64,000 bases of DNA from Pararheinheimera marina (GTDB lineage: Bacteria; Pseudomonadota; Gammaproteobacteria; Enterobacterales; Alteromonadaceae), in NCBI RefSeq assembly GCF_042654345.1, contig NZ_JBHSGB010000001.1:248001-312000 (forward strand), in the 5' to 3' direction. Below, in pieces: positions 34,349-43,086 of the stretch. Position 1 is the stretch's first letter. Every line of letters begins with the position of its first letter. The position numbers and the translations under genes are program-made. Below the pieces are notes generated by a model. That model ran no database searches. It saw only the letters and a program-made list of their open reading frames with translations, and was not told where the DNA came from.

Positions 34349-35644
34349 ATGACTACTCCACATATTCTGGTGGTCGGCGGTGGCGCCGGTGGGCTGGAAC
34401 TGGCAACCCGTCTGGGAAATAAGCTGGGCCGCAAACACAAAGCCCGGGTGACCCTGATAGACCGTAATCCAACCCATATTTGGAAACCTTTATTACACGA
34501 AGTGGCCACCGGCACCCTGGACGTCGATATTGACCAGGTGACGTACCGGGCCCATGCCAAAGCCCACGGTTTTGAGTTTCAGTTGGGCACTATGACCGGG
34601 CTGGACCGGGCCGCCCGTGAAGTGGTGCTGGCGCCTATTCATGACGAAAACGGCGATCTGGTGCTTGAAGCACGCCGGCTGAAATACGACTATCTGGTAC
34701 TGGCCATAGGCAGTATTTCCAATCATTTCAACACCCCAGGCGTGCAAGAGCATTGCATCTTTCTGGACAGCCCGAGCCAGGCCAATCGCTTCCATCGCCG
34801 TTTGCTGGAAGCCTACCTGAAGTTGAATTCGCCATTGCATCCAAAAGAAAACCTGAATATTGCCATTGTTGGCGCAGGGGCGACTGGTGTTGAACTGGCG
34901 GCTGAACTGCACCATGCTGCTGCGGAGCTGAACTCCTATGGCTTTGATGATGTGAAACGGGACCGGCTGAAAATTTCGGTGATTGAAGCGGGGCCACGTA
35001 TTCTGCCAGCCTTGCCTGAACGCATTGCCGCGGCGGCGCATAAGGAGCTATTGAAACTGGGTGTCGATGTGCGGGTGAACACCAAGGTGACCGCCGCCAC
35101 TGAAGACGGCCTGAGCCTGGGTGAGGAGCAGTTGCATGCCGAGTTAATGGTCTGGGCCGCCGGCATCAAAGCACCAGATTTCCTGAAAGAATTAGATGGG
35201 CTGGAAACCAACCGTATTAATCAGCTGATGGTGTTGCCCACCTTACAAAGCACCATCGACAGCCAGATTTATGTGATTGGTGATTGTGCGGGTTGTCCGC
35301 TGCCAGGCAATAAATGGGTGCCGCCGCGGGCGCAATCAGCCCATCAGATGGCCAGCCATGTGGCGCGCAATCTGCTGGCCGTGCTGGCAGGCAAAGCCCA
35401 GACGCCTTATATCTACAAGGACCACGGCTCGCTGATTTCATTGAGCCGCTTTGGCACTGTAGGCAGCCTGATGGGTAATCTGGTCGGTGGCGCCATGATG
35501 ATTGAAGGCCGCATCGCGCGCATGGCATACATCTCCCTGTACCGCATGCACCAAATGGCCTTACACGGCTGGTGGCGTACCCTGATGATTTCTGTGATTG
35601 GCAAAATCAACAAGATCATCCGACCTCGCCTTAAACTGCACTAG
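34349..35644 (+). CDS. ndh: Type II NADH dehydrogenase (NDH-2)
   Basis: 431 residues from ATG 34349 (GAGAGAAA upstream). Two dinucleotide-binding folds are visible: the FAD fold ILVVGGGAGGLELATRLG at the start and the NAD fold IAIVGAGATGVELAAELHH near residue 170. The later FAD block is YVIGDCAG, and the PPRAQSAHQMA quinone-side segment follows. A C-terminal amphipathic region (about 375-431) anchors it to the membrane. It passes electrons from NADH to ubiquinone without proton pumping. Converges with the next gene with a 5-nt gap. Confidence 0.96.
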   Translation: MTTPHILVVGGGAGGLELATRLGNKLGRKHKARVTLIDRNPTHIWKPLLHEVATGTLDVDIDQVTYRAHAKAHGFEFQLGTMTGLDRAAREVVLAPIHDENGDLVLEARRLKYDYLVLAIGSISNHFNTPGVQEHCIFLDSPSQANRFHRRLLEAYLKLNSPLHPKENLNIAIVGAGATGVELAAELHHAAAELNSYGFDDVKRDRLKISVIEAGPRILPALPERIAAAAHKELLKLGVDVRVNTKVTAATEDGLSLGEEQLHAELMVWAAGIKAPDFLKELDGLETNRINQLMVLPTLQSTIDSQIYVIGDCAGCPLPGNKWVPPRAQSAHQMASHVARNLLAVLAGKAQTPYIYKDHGSLISLSRFGTVGSLMGNLVGGAMMIEGRIARMAYISLYRMHQMALHGWWRTLMISVIGKINKIIRPRLKLH

Positions 35645-35649
35645 CAGCT

Positions 35650-36525
35650 CTATTCCAGAGTTTCAGCCTGCTCGGGCTGTACCTGCTTCAGCAGGCTGAA
35701 CTCTGGGTAATGTTGTAACAGCAGCTGCTTTTCTGAGTCCGTCGCCCACAGCAGCATGGCGTCCTGGTAACTTTGACGTTGCTTCAACTCTGGCAACACC
35801 TTGTTGATATCAACCATCCACTGCTCGCCTTCTGCCGTCTTCGAACACACCACATAACCGTAAGAAACCGGCTCCAGCCCTTGGATAGGCCGCGAAGAAA
35901 AGAGTAAATTCAGGCCAGCTTCTTTGGCAAAAAAAGCCAGTCGGTGCGGATAATCCACCACATAATCCACACGTTTTGCATTAAGTAATTGTGCAGGATT
36001 TAATGTCGACATGGAGCTGCTACCCAAATTGCTGCCTGGCTTATCCAGATGCTCAGACACTAATTTTGGATAAGCCCTGTCCGCTTCCAGTAAACCCAAT
36101 AAATCCTGCTGCCGACTTAATACTTTAAGATTAACCAGTGGCTGACTGGCGAATGTCTTCACGGCTTTAGAGTTGGACGGCGTGTAGTTGATTTCGAGGT
36201 TCGTGATCAGCGCGGCAGGCTCAGATAACAGGCCTTTCGTGGCGCGTTCTTTGGTATAACGTAAACCAAAAGTGCAATGAGATTCCTTGGTTAACGCAGA
36301 GATCCTGGTGATACGGGCCAGATGAATCTGGCGAATTTGGTGCTTGTATTGAGGTAAGGCCTGCATCAGTTGCTGCAGCAGCACATCGTAGCGGCCCTGA
36401 CCGGCATAAGGGCCTTCAGAGATACGAAAAGGCGGCCAATGGCTGGCGTACCATACCATCACTGGCTGAGCAGAGGCGACACAGCTGGTCAGCAGCGTCA
36501 GCCATAACAACAGTCTCTTTTTCAT
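35650..36525 (-). CDS. Periplasmic solute-binding (family 3-like, TIGR02285-type) protein
   Basis: 291 residues from ATG 36525, six nt after GGAGG. The signal peptide (MKKRLLLWLTLLTSCVASAQ) is followed by VMVWYASHWPPFRISEGPYAGQ, the opening of the amino-acid-binding-protein fold, with CTFGLRYTKERA in the middle. Similar stand-alone proteins without transporter genes are frequent in Shewanella-like bacteria, and their ligands are unknown. No permease or ATPase lies nearby. It is read in the same direction as deoA, 113 nt behind it. Confidence 0.7.
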   Translation of the reverse strand: MKKRLLLWLTLLTSCVASAQPVMVWYASHWPPFRISEGPYAGQGRYDVLLQQLMQALPQYKHQIRQIHLARITRISALTKESHCTFGLRYTKERATKGLLSEPAALITNLEINYTPSNSKAVKTFASQPLVNLKVLSRQQDLLGLLEADRAYPKLVSEHLDKPGSNLGSSSMSTLNPAQLLNAKRVDYVVDYPHRLAFFAKEAGLNLLFSSRPIQGLEPVSYGYVVCSKTAEGEQWMVDINKVLPELKQRQSYQDAMLLWATDSEKQLLLQHYPEFSLLKQVQPEQAETLE

Positions 36526-36638
36526 CCATGCCTCCCTTACTGCCGCGGCTACAGTAGCAAAAGCCTGTGACCGCAACAAGACGGTTAGTCGCATTCCATT
36601 TTGCGGATAACCGTCTGAAGAAGCTTGAATTTTTGAGG

Positions 36639-37952
36639 TCAATCTATCACCAGATGTACCAAAGGATCCGTAGCCACCGGCGTCTCAGACCACCCTAACG
36701 CGGCCAGATATTCTGCTTTGGCTTTGTCGGCCTGTTCCTGAGTGTTGGCATGCACCCGCGCCAGCAACTGGCCCGAAGTGAATCGACCACCCACTGGCTG
36801 CACATCGCTAAAACCTACTGCCGGGTTAATCACCTGGCTTGGGTGAGCCCGTCCGCCGCCTAAGCGCACTACCGCCATACCAATGGCTGTGGTATCAGCT
36901 CCGGCAAGATAACCAGTAGCAGGTGCCGTAATATCCTGCACCACCTTGGCTGTGGCCAGATACTGCGCTGGTTTTTCCAGTAAATCGGCCGGTCCTCCTT
37001 GGGCCGCCACCATCTTACTAAACAGCTCTGCTGCTTTGCCTGAAGTTAAGCTGTGTTCAAGTGCCGCCACAGCGCTGGTTTTATCCGGATACAAACCGGC
37101 CAGTTGCAGCATGCTGGCGCCCAGTTCCAGGGTCACCTGATGCAATCTCGGCTCGCGGTATTTACCAGTTAAATAATCCAAAGTTTCCACAACTTCCAGC
37201 GCATTACCTGCGCTGGTGCCCAGCGTTTGGTTCATATCAGTCAGCAAGGCCTGAGTCGGTACCCCGGCCCCTTTGGCGGTGTTGACGATGCTGCGGGCTA
37301 ACGCCGAAGCGTCGGCCACATTTTTCATAATGGCGCCCGAGCCAATTTTCACATCCATCGTCAGGTACTGCAGGCCGGCCGCCAGCTTTTTCGACAAAAT
37401 AGACGCGGTGATCAGAGGGATGGACTCCACGGTCGCGGTCACATCGCGGATCAGGTATAAACGCCGGTCTGCCGGTGCCAGCTCCGCACTTTGCGACACA
37501 ATCACGGCACCGTTTTTCCGTACCAGTTGCTGAATCGAATCCAGACTTTGTTGGGTCTGATAACCGGGGATCGCCTCCAGCTTATCAATGGTACCACCGG
37601 TATGGCCTAAACCCCGGCCCGCAATCATCGGCACATAAGCGCCGCAGGCGGCTACCATGGGCGCCAGCATCAGGCTGACTTTATCACCCACACCACCTGT
37701 ACTGTGTTTGTCCACGACAGGGCCATTTAAGCCTGACCAGTTCAGCACGGCACCTGAGTCACGCATGGCGCGGGTTAACGCTACCGTCTCTTCGGTCTGC
37801 ATGCCATTTAAATAAATCGCCATCGCCAGCGAGGCAATCTGGCCTTCGCTGAAACTCTGATCGGTTAAGCCAGCAACAAACTGGCGGATGGCGTCGTCGC
37901 TGAGTACGCCGCCATTGCGTTTTTGTTTAATGATTTCCTGAGGTAAGTACAC
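36639..37952 (-). CDS. deoA: Thymidine phosphorylase
   Basis: 437 residues from GTG 37952 (GGAG upstream); MYLPQEIIKQKRNGGVLSD matches the family start. Motifs are DKHSTGGVGDKVSLMLAP and the IAGRGLGHTGGTIDKLEAI block. It splits thymidine and deoxyuridine into base and deoxyribose-1-phosphate. The cytidine deaminase gene is 12 nt upstream, so deoxycytidine can be turned into deoxyuridine and then cleaved. Confidence 0.97.
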   Translation of the reverse strand: MYLPQEIIKQKRNGGVLSDDAIRQFVAGLTDQSFSEGQIASLAMAIYLNGMQTEETVALTRAMRDSGAVLNWSGLNGPVVDKHSTGGVGDKVSLMLAPMVAACGAYVPMIAGRGLGHTGGTIDKLEAIPGYQTQQSLDSIQQLVRKNGAVIVSQSAELAPADRRLYLIRDVTATVESIPLITASILSKKLAAGLQYLTMDVKIGSGAIMKNVADASALARSIVNTAKGAGVPTQALLTDMNQTLGTSAGNALEVVETLDYLTGKYREPRLHQVTLELGASMLQLAGLYPDKTSAVAALEHSLTSGKAAELFSKMVAAQGGPADLLEKPAQYLATAKVVQDITAPATGYLAGADTTAIGMAVVRLGGGRAHPSQVINPAVGFSDVQPVGGRFTSGQLLARVHANTQEQADKAKAEYLAALGWSETPVATDPLVHLVID

Positions 37953-37964
37953 AGAGAACTCCGG

Positions 37965-38387
37965 TTAAATTTTGCTGCTGTTGGCCAGATAGGTTGGCGT
38001 AAAGGCGGATGGCAACAGTTCATCCAGGCGCCATTCCTGCTGCTGTTCCAAATGATTGCAGCTGCGGACCGGACTGTCCGGCGCATAAAATTCAGCAATC
38101 ACCTGACGACAGATGCCACAGGGTGGGGTCAGCTGGGTTTGCGGAGTGTACACCATCAGGGCCAAAAACTGGCGCTCTCCGGCGACCACTGCCGCGGCAA
38201 TGGCATTGCGCTCGGCACAGGTCGTGCCACCGTACGAGGCGTTTTCTACGTTGCATCCGGTGTAGATCCGGCCGGAGCTGGCCAGTACGGCAACTCCAAC
38301 CGGAAACTTACTATAAGGGGCATAGGCTTGCTCTGCAGCCTGGCGGGCCTGCCGGGCCAATTCGGCCCAGGAAATGTCATGACTCAT
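37965..38387 (-). CDS. cdd: Cytidine deaminase (short, tetrameric type)
   Basis: 140 residues. Zinc ligands and catalytic Glu are C57-A58-E59 (TTCAERNAI) and C90/C93 (TPPCGICRQ). All three zinc ligands are cysteines, which marks the short tetrameric class, unlike the ~290-residue E. coli enzyme with a His ligand. It deaminates cytidine and deoxycytidine. It forms an operon with deoA. A 7-bp inverted repeat, CTCAGTC/GACTGAG (38398-38419), lies in its upstream region. Confidence 0.95.
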   Translation of the reverse strand: MSHDISWAELARQARQAAEQAYAPYSKFPVGVAVLASSGRIYTGCNVENASYGGTTCAERNAIAAAVVAGERQFLALMVYTPQTQLTPPCGICRQVIAEFYAPDSPVRSCNHLEQQQEWRLDELLPSAFTPTYLANSSKI

Positions 38388-38449
38388 GGTCCAAAGTCTC
38401 AGTCAGTAGACGGACTGAGTTTATCGCGCTAAATGCACGGCAAATCAAG

Positions 38450-38472
38450 AGCAAAACGGCGATCCAGCCGTT
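38450..38472 (-). terminator. Possible terminator of the MFS-omega-amidase-aminotransferase transcript
   Basis: On the minus strand AACGGC and GCCGTT (38455-38472) pair around six nt and are followed by TTGCTCTT. The stem is short, so confidence is moderate. It lies just beyond the MFS stop. Confidence 0.5.
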
Positions 38473-38488
38473 AAATGCAGCAAAAAAG

Positions 38489-39679
38489 TTAATGCGCCGC
38501 CCGCTCTGCCTGCTTTTTATGCAACAAATAACTGAAATAGGCCAAAGTGCAGAACAGCCACAGTGCCAGCATCGGAATTAACCAATAGGCCAGTGCAATA
38601 CCAACCTGTTCCGCCACCAGGCCAGTGCCTAATGCTGCCGCCTGATAGCCAATGGAGCCGCCCATATTCGCCAAACCAGACAACACAGGGCCATTGTCGC
38701 TGTCCAAATCCATCGCCGCGGTCAGCATCAGCGGGAAGATAGCCCCTAAACCCAAGCCTAAGGCAAAGTTACCCAGTTTCAGCAGTAGCGGTAAATCGGC
38801 CAGCTTCACCAGCAAGGCACCACATAAGGCACAGGTGCCCAGTATCACCAGCAACTGAGCACTGCTGAACCAACGCAAAAACAGGTAAAACCCTAACCGG
38901 CTGAGCACCATACCGCCGGTAAAAAAGGCGATGGTCAAGCGGGCGTCTTCGGTGCTATAACCCAACCCAGCGCTGGCATAAGTTACAAACCAGTTGCCAT
39001 GGCCCCATTCGACAGCCCCATAGCCAAACATCATCAGCGCCAGCGCAAAAAATACCGGCTGCTTCAGTACCTGACGGTAAGACAAGCTGCCTTTGCTGTG
39101 CGCCATATGCGGTGGGCTTTCGTGGGTGCGCCCCAGGTACCAGGCAAAGCAGGCAGTGAAAAACAGACAAAGTGCCAGAATACGCAGCGGCCAGCGCCAG
39201 TCTTCTTGCATCCAGTACAGCACCACCACGTAGAGCGGTGCCAGCAAGGTGCCCAGGCTGAACATAAAATCCATTAAGCCCATCATTTTGGCGCGTTTGG
39301 TGACATAAAGCCGGGCTATCAGGGTATGGCCTATGGTGAACAGGCCGGAACAGGCCAACGCCAGAAAATAGACAAAACCCAACAACACCGGCCAGTAGGT
39401 CTGCACTGAGGCCAGTCCCAGCAACAGCACCAGCACCATCATCAACACGGCAAACAAGGGCACAAAATCAAACTTCTGAATGTACTTGCCACCCAAAAAG
39501 GCACCGCTAATAGAGCCCAGCGACAACACAGCAAAAAACAATCCACTGGCTGCCGCCGACATTTGCAGCTGCTGCATCATGTCCGGTAACAAGATGCCCC
39601 ATAAAATACCCATTAGCCCCAACAGCATAAAGCTGAGGTACACCAGCACAGTCACCTGGTTCCGGTACTTGTTATCCAT
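38489..39679 (-). CDS. MFS transporter, possibly linked to methionine salvage
   Basis: 396 residues with 12 membrane helices and the MFS layout, including GSISGAFLGGKYIQKF in the loop 2-3 region and VEWGHGNWFVTYA early in the second half. The last block (GLANMGGSIGYQAAALGTGLV) resembles sugar/fucose-permease-like members. Start ATG 39679 lies within the last codons of the omega-amidase gene (8-nt overlap), so the two are translationally coupled. I infer that it moves a compound tied to methylthio metabolism, but the substrate cannot be read from sequence. Confidence 0.8.
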   Translation of the reverse strand: MDNKYRNQVTVLVYLSFMLLGLMGILWGILLPDMMQQLQMSAAASGLFFAVLSLGSISGAFLGGKYIQKFDFVPLFAVLMMVLVLLLGLASVQTYWPVLLGFVYFLALACSGLFTIGHTLIARLYVTKRAKMMGLMDFMFSLGTLLAPLYVVVLYWMQEDWRWPLRILALCLFFTACFAWYLGRTHESPPHMAHSKGSLSYRQVLKQPVFFALALMMFGYGAVEWGHGNWFVTYASAGLGYSTEDARLTIAFFTGGMVLSRLGFYLFLRWFSSAQLLVILGTCALCGALLVKLADLPLLLKLGNFALGLGLGAIFPLMLTAAMDLDSDNGPVLSGLANMGGSIGYQAAALGTGLVAEQVGIALAYWLIPMLALWLFCTLAYFSYLLHKKQAERAAH

Positions 39680-40460
39680 CAAAAACCCCATTAAGACTAA
39701 ATGCATCTGCGTCCAGATATGCCGGAAACTTCTGCTGAAACTGCTGTTGTACGCTCAAATCAAAAGTGGCCTGCAGCACGCCATCCCGGCCGTCCGCCCC
39801 ATCCGCCTGTAATACACCCAGATGATCCACCAGCAGCGAATCACCGCTGTACTCCAGACCATTGTCGTCAGTGCCAACACGGTTGCAGCCAATCACCACC
39901 ACCTGATTCTCCAGCGCTCTGGCTTGCAATAAAGTGCGCCAAACCTGACGCCTTGGCGCTGGCCAGTTAGCGACATAAATCAATGCATCGTAGTCCTGGC
40001 GGTTACGGGCAAACACCGGGAAACGCAGGTCATAACAAACCTGTAAACAGAAACGCCAACCAAGGTGTTCCACCACCACCCGCTGTGTACCAGCCTGATA
40101 ATGTTGGTGTTCATTGCCCATGCGGAATAAATGCCGCTTGTCGTAATACTGTAGCTGGCCATCTGGCGTCGCGAACAGCAGTCGGTTCACCACACCTGAC
40201 TCCAGCCGGATAGCAGCCGAGCCACAAATAGCTGCGCCTCGTGCTTTGCTTTGCGAGCGCAGCCAGTTAACCGTTGGTCCATCCATAGCTTCGGCAATCT
40301 GCAGCGCGTTCATACTAAAGCCGCTGTTAAACATTTCCGGCAACACGTAAAGATCAGCCCCGGTGGCACTGTCCATCCGTTCAGCCAGCAGCTGATAATT
40401 GGCCGAGGGCTGCTGCCAGATCAGCGGGCTTTGCACCACGGCTATCTTGATACGCGACAT
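39672..40460 (-). CDS. yafV: Omega-amidase (Nit2/YafV-type carbon-nitrogen hydrolase)
   Basis: 262 residues from ATG 40460 (GGAGA upstream). The nitrilase triad is E42 (YVLPEMFNSGFS), K108 (YYDKRHLFRMG) and C142 (CLQVCYDLRFPVF). These flanks are those of YafV/Nit2, which hydrolyse alpha-ketoglutaramate to 2-oxoglutarate. That product arises when a glutamine-dependent aminotransferase makes methionine from its keto acid, so the pairing with the next gene is meaningful. It overlaps that gene's end by 19 nt. Confidence 0.87.
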   Translation of the reverse strand: MSRIKIAVVQSPLIWQQPSANYQLLAERMDSATGADLYVLPEMFNSGFSMNALQIAEAMDGPTVNWLRSQSKARGAAICGSAAIRLESGVVNRLLFATPDGQLQYYDKRHLFRMGNEHQHYQAGTQRVVVEHLGWRFCLQVCYDLRFPVFARNRQDYDALIYVANWPAPRRQVWRTLLQARALENQVVVIGCNRVGTDDNGLEYSGDSLLVDHLGVLQADGADGRDGVLQATFDLSVQQQFQQKFPAYLDADAFSLNGVFDG

Positions 40461-41593
40461 AATTTCTCCGCGGCCTGTTGCAGCGTTAGCGGCTGTTTCG
40501 CAAAACAAAACCGGATCACTTGCTGTTGCGGCGGCTGGCGGTAAAACACCGACAACGGAATAGCCGCTACTTTGTGCTCGACCGTCAGTTGCCGGCAAAA
40601 ACTGACATCATCCAGCGCACTGAGCGCACTGTAGTCGGCCAGCTGAAAATAAGTACCCTGACAAGGCAATAGCGCAAATCCGGAGGACTGCAACAAGGAA
40701 CGGAAAGAATCGCGCTTTTGCTGATAAAAATCGGCCAGGTTGGTCACCAGCTCTGGCTTTTGCTGCATCAATTCCGCAATGGCCTGCTGTGCCGGTGTGA
40801 AACTGGAAAAGGTGACGTATTGGTGAATTTTGCGAAATTCTGTGGTCAGCTCGACCGGCGCCACCGCATAACCCAGCTTCCAGCCGGTGACATGGAAGGT
40901 TTTGCCAAAAGACGACACCACCACAGTACGCTCGGCCAGCTGAGTTAACTGATTGGCACTGTGGCGCGGCAAGCTGTCAAACACCATGTGCTCATAGACT
41001 TCGTCGCTGATACAAAACAAACGGTGTTTCAACACCAGTTGCTCCAGTGCCAGCCAGTCTTCCCGGCTGAACACCATGCCGGTCGGGTTGTGTGGGCTGT
41101 TCACCATAATCAGCCGGGTTTTGCTGCTGATTTGTCGCTCCACCGCCTGCCAGTCCACCCGGTACTCAGGCGGCTGCAATGGAATATGCACAGTGCGGCC
41201 ACCAGCTAACTCGACCGCCGGTAGGTAGCTGTCATACGCCGGGTCAAACACTATGACTTCATCGCCGCTGCGAACCAATGCCTGAATGGCAACAAACAAG
41301 GCCTCAGTAGCACCGCTGGTGACGGTGATTTGCCGATCCGGGCAAACAGCGCGGCCATAACAACGCTGAGTTAACGCGGCAATCTGTTCACGCAGCACTA
41401 ACAGGCCCGGCATCGGCGCGTATTGGTTCAGCCCTTGTTGGCTAGCCTGAAACACCAGTTCAGGCAACAACGGGTCACAGGGGAAATCCGGAAAACCTTG
41501 CGACAGGTTGATCGCCTGCTGTTCAGCGGCCAGTTGTGACATTTGGCTGAAAATGGTGGTTCCGACGGAAGGGAGTTTGCTCTGTAACTTCAT
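40442..41593 (-). CDS. ybdL: Methionine (KMTB) aminotransferase, YbdL-type
   Basis: 383 residues, fold-type I class I/II aminotransferase. INLSQGFPDFPCDP and YAPMPGLLVLREQIA are typical; the PLP lysine is in VVSSFGKTFHVTGWKLGY, with NSPHNPTGMV and SDEVYEHMVF earlier. YbdL prefers methionine and glutamine-like amino acids. It would amino-transfer 4-methylthio-2-oxobutanoate, the final salvage step (MtnE-like). It is the first gene leftward from a shared regulatory region with mtnB. Confidence 0.88.
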   Translation of the reverse strand: MKLQSKLPSVGTTIFSQMSQLAAEQQAINLSQGFPDFPCDPLLPELVFQASQQGLNQYAPMPGLLVLREQIAALTQRCYGRAVCPDRQITVTSGATEALFVAIQALVRSGDEVIVFDPAYDSYLPAVELAGGRTVHIPLQPPEYRVDWQAVERQISSKTRLIMVNSPHNPTGMVFSREDWLALEQLVLKHRLFCISDEVYEHMVFDSLPRHSANQLTQLAERTVVVSSFGKTFHVTGWKLGYAVAPVELTTEFRKIHQYVTFSSFTPAQQAIAELMQQKPELVTNLADFYQQKRDSFRSLLQSSGFALLPCQGTYFQLADYSALSALDDVSFCRQLTVEHKVAAIPLSVFYRQPPQQQVIRFCFAKQPLTLQQAAEKLCRVSR

Positions 41594-41713
41594 TTAAATT
41601 CAGTGGTTGCGGCAAGTGGCGATATTGTGCGCCGCCTGTAGGGCCAAAGGCAAAGTTTTTGCGGCTGCTGGCGCTGGCCTGAGCTCATTAGCAATGCTAT
41701 CATTTGGGCATTC

Positions 41714-41737
41714 TCACGTTTAGACGTCTATACATCA
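41714..41737. promoter_or_regulatory. MetJ operator: perfect met box with two flanking degenerate boxes
   Basis: AGACGTCT at 41722-41729 is the exact MetJ consensus. The adjoining 8-mers TCACGTTT (41714-41721) and ATACATCA (41730-41737) each match 5 of 8. MetJ binds tandem 8-bp boxes, so the array is plausible. It ends 10 nt before the mtnB start and lies 121 nt from the divergent aminotransferase start. A TATCAT hexamer at 41698-41703 may be the -10. Confidence 0.8.
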
Positions 41738-41747
41738 AGAGGCAAAG

Positions 41748-42386
41748 ATGAATAACTTAGCCCAGGTCCACCAGTTAAACCCTTATGCTATTCAGCTATG
41801 TGCCACTGGCCGCTGGATAGCGCAGCGCCATTGGGTGCCTGCCACCGGAGGAAATTTCTCCATCCGAAGTTCAGCCCAAAGCTGCCTGGTCACCGCCTCT
41901 GGCAAAGACAAAGGCGAACTGAGCCCGGCCGATTTACTGCAGGTTGATTTTGATGAGATCAGCTTCAGCTGCCAGGGCAAACCTTCAGCAGAAACAGCGT
42001 TGCACTGCGCTTTGTACCGGCATTACCCGGACGCCAAAGCAGTGTTGCATACCCATTCGGTGCAGGCGACCGTATTTTCCCGTCTGATTAGTCAACCGCA
42101 GTACTGTTTTGATGGCTATGAAATGCAAAAAGCCATTCAGGGCATTCAGAGCCACCAACAGGCATTGCTGCTGCCGGTATTGGATAACACGCAGGACATG
42201 GCAGCGCTGGCCGCTAAAGTGACCCAGCTTGCTGGCACACAAACCCTGCCTTATGCCTTTTTGGTACGCGGCCATGGTCTCTATGTCTGGGGTGACAGCC
42301 TGGAGCAATGCAAACGTCACCTGGAAGCCTGGGAATTTCTGATTGCCTGTGAGCTGGAGCGGATTAAAATCTGCGGTTTAGTCTGA
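41748..42386 (+). CDS. mtnB: Methylthioribulose-1-phosphate dehydratase
   Basis: 212 residues of the class II aldolase fold. PATGGNFSIR, GKDKGELSPADLL and zinc ligands H101/H103 in VLHTHSVQATVFSR mark MtnB; a third ligand His is in VRGHGLYVWG. It dehydrates methylthioribulose-1-phosphate to the diketone substrate of MtnC. AGAGG precedes the ATG. It is the first gene of mtnBCD, 10 nt after the MetJ-box array. Confidence 0.95.
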   Translation: MNNLAQVHQLNPYAIQLCATGRWIAQRHWVPATGGNFSIRSSAQSCLVTASGKDKGELSPADLLQVDFDEISFSCQGKPSAETALHCALYRHYPDAKAVLHTHSVQATVFSRLISQPQYCFDGYEMQKAIQGIQSHQQALLLPVLDNTQDMAALAAKVTQLAGTQTLPYAFLVRGHGLYVWGDSLEQCKRHLEAWEFLIACELERIKICGLV

Positions 42387-42396
42387 CGGAGTTCGC

Positions 42397-43086
42397 ATGC
42401 CTATCCATGCCATAGTGACCGATATTGAAGGCACCACCACCGACATTCAGTTTGTCAGCCAGGTCCTGTTTCCTTACGCAGCCGCTGCTTTACCGGACTT
42501 TATCCGTCAGCAGCAGCACAGGCCCGATGTCGCTGAACAACTGCAACAAATCCGCAATCTGCTCCAGCAACCGGACGCTGAACTAGAACTGGTGATCAGC
42601 AGTTTGCTGCACTGGATCCACACCGATCAGAAAATCACGCCGCTCAAAGAGCTGCAAGGTATGGTCTGGGAGGCTGGCTACCAAAGTGGACAACTCAAAG
42701 GCCAGCTCTACGATGACGTAGTACCGGCGTTAACGCAGTGGCAGCAACAAGGCAAAGCATTGTATGTGTACAGTTCCGGCTCTGTTGCCGCGCAGCGTTT
42801 GTTGTTTGGCTACAGTGTGGCAGGTGATTTAACCGGGTTATTTCAGGGCTACTTTGATACCCATATCGGCGGTAAAAAAGACAGCGCTTCTTACCAGCGC
42901 ATCGCCGCTGAAGTAGGCTTACCTGCCGCCGAAATTCTGTTTTTATCTGATCATCCGGATGAAATTCTGGCAGCTCAGGCTGCTGGCTGGCATTGCATTC
43001 AACTGCTACGGGATGGGCAGAGCAGCCCGCTGCAGCCGCAAGCAAACAATTTTTCTCAGGTCACTCAACAGCTGGAGGCACTATGA
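42397..43086 (+). CDS. mtnC: Enolase-phosphatase E1
   Basis: 229 residues, HAD superfamily. The nucleophile D9 and E11 lie in IVTDIEGTTTDIQFV, and later blocks are YVYSSGSVAAQRLLFG (motif II), YFDTHIGGKKD, and FLSDHPDEILAAQAAGW. It enolises and dephosphorylates the MtnB product to the acireductone. GGAG precedes the ATG; its stop overlaps mtnD as ATGA. Confidence 0.96.
   Translation: MPIHAIVTDIEGTTTDIQFVSQVLFPYAAAALPDFIRQQQHRPDVAEQLQQIRNLLQQPDAELELVISSLLHWIHTDQKITPLKELQGMVWEAGYQSGQLKGQLYDDVVPALTQWQQQGKALYVYSSGSVAAQRLLFGYSVAGDLTGLFQGYFDTHIGGKKDSASYQRIAAEVGLPAAEILFLSDHPDEILAAQAAGWHCIQLLRDGQSSPLQPQANNFSQVTQQLEAL

Noticed and set aside
38398..38419. CTCAGTC/GACTGAG hairpin as a terminator
   Set aside because: It lies upstream of cdd on that gene's strand, and no gene on the + strand ends before it, so termination is unlikely; it may be an operator.
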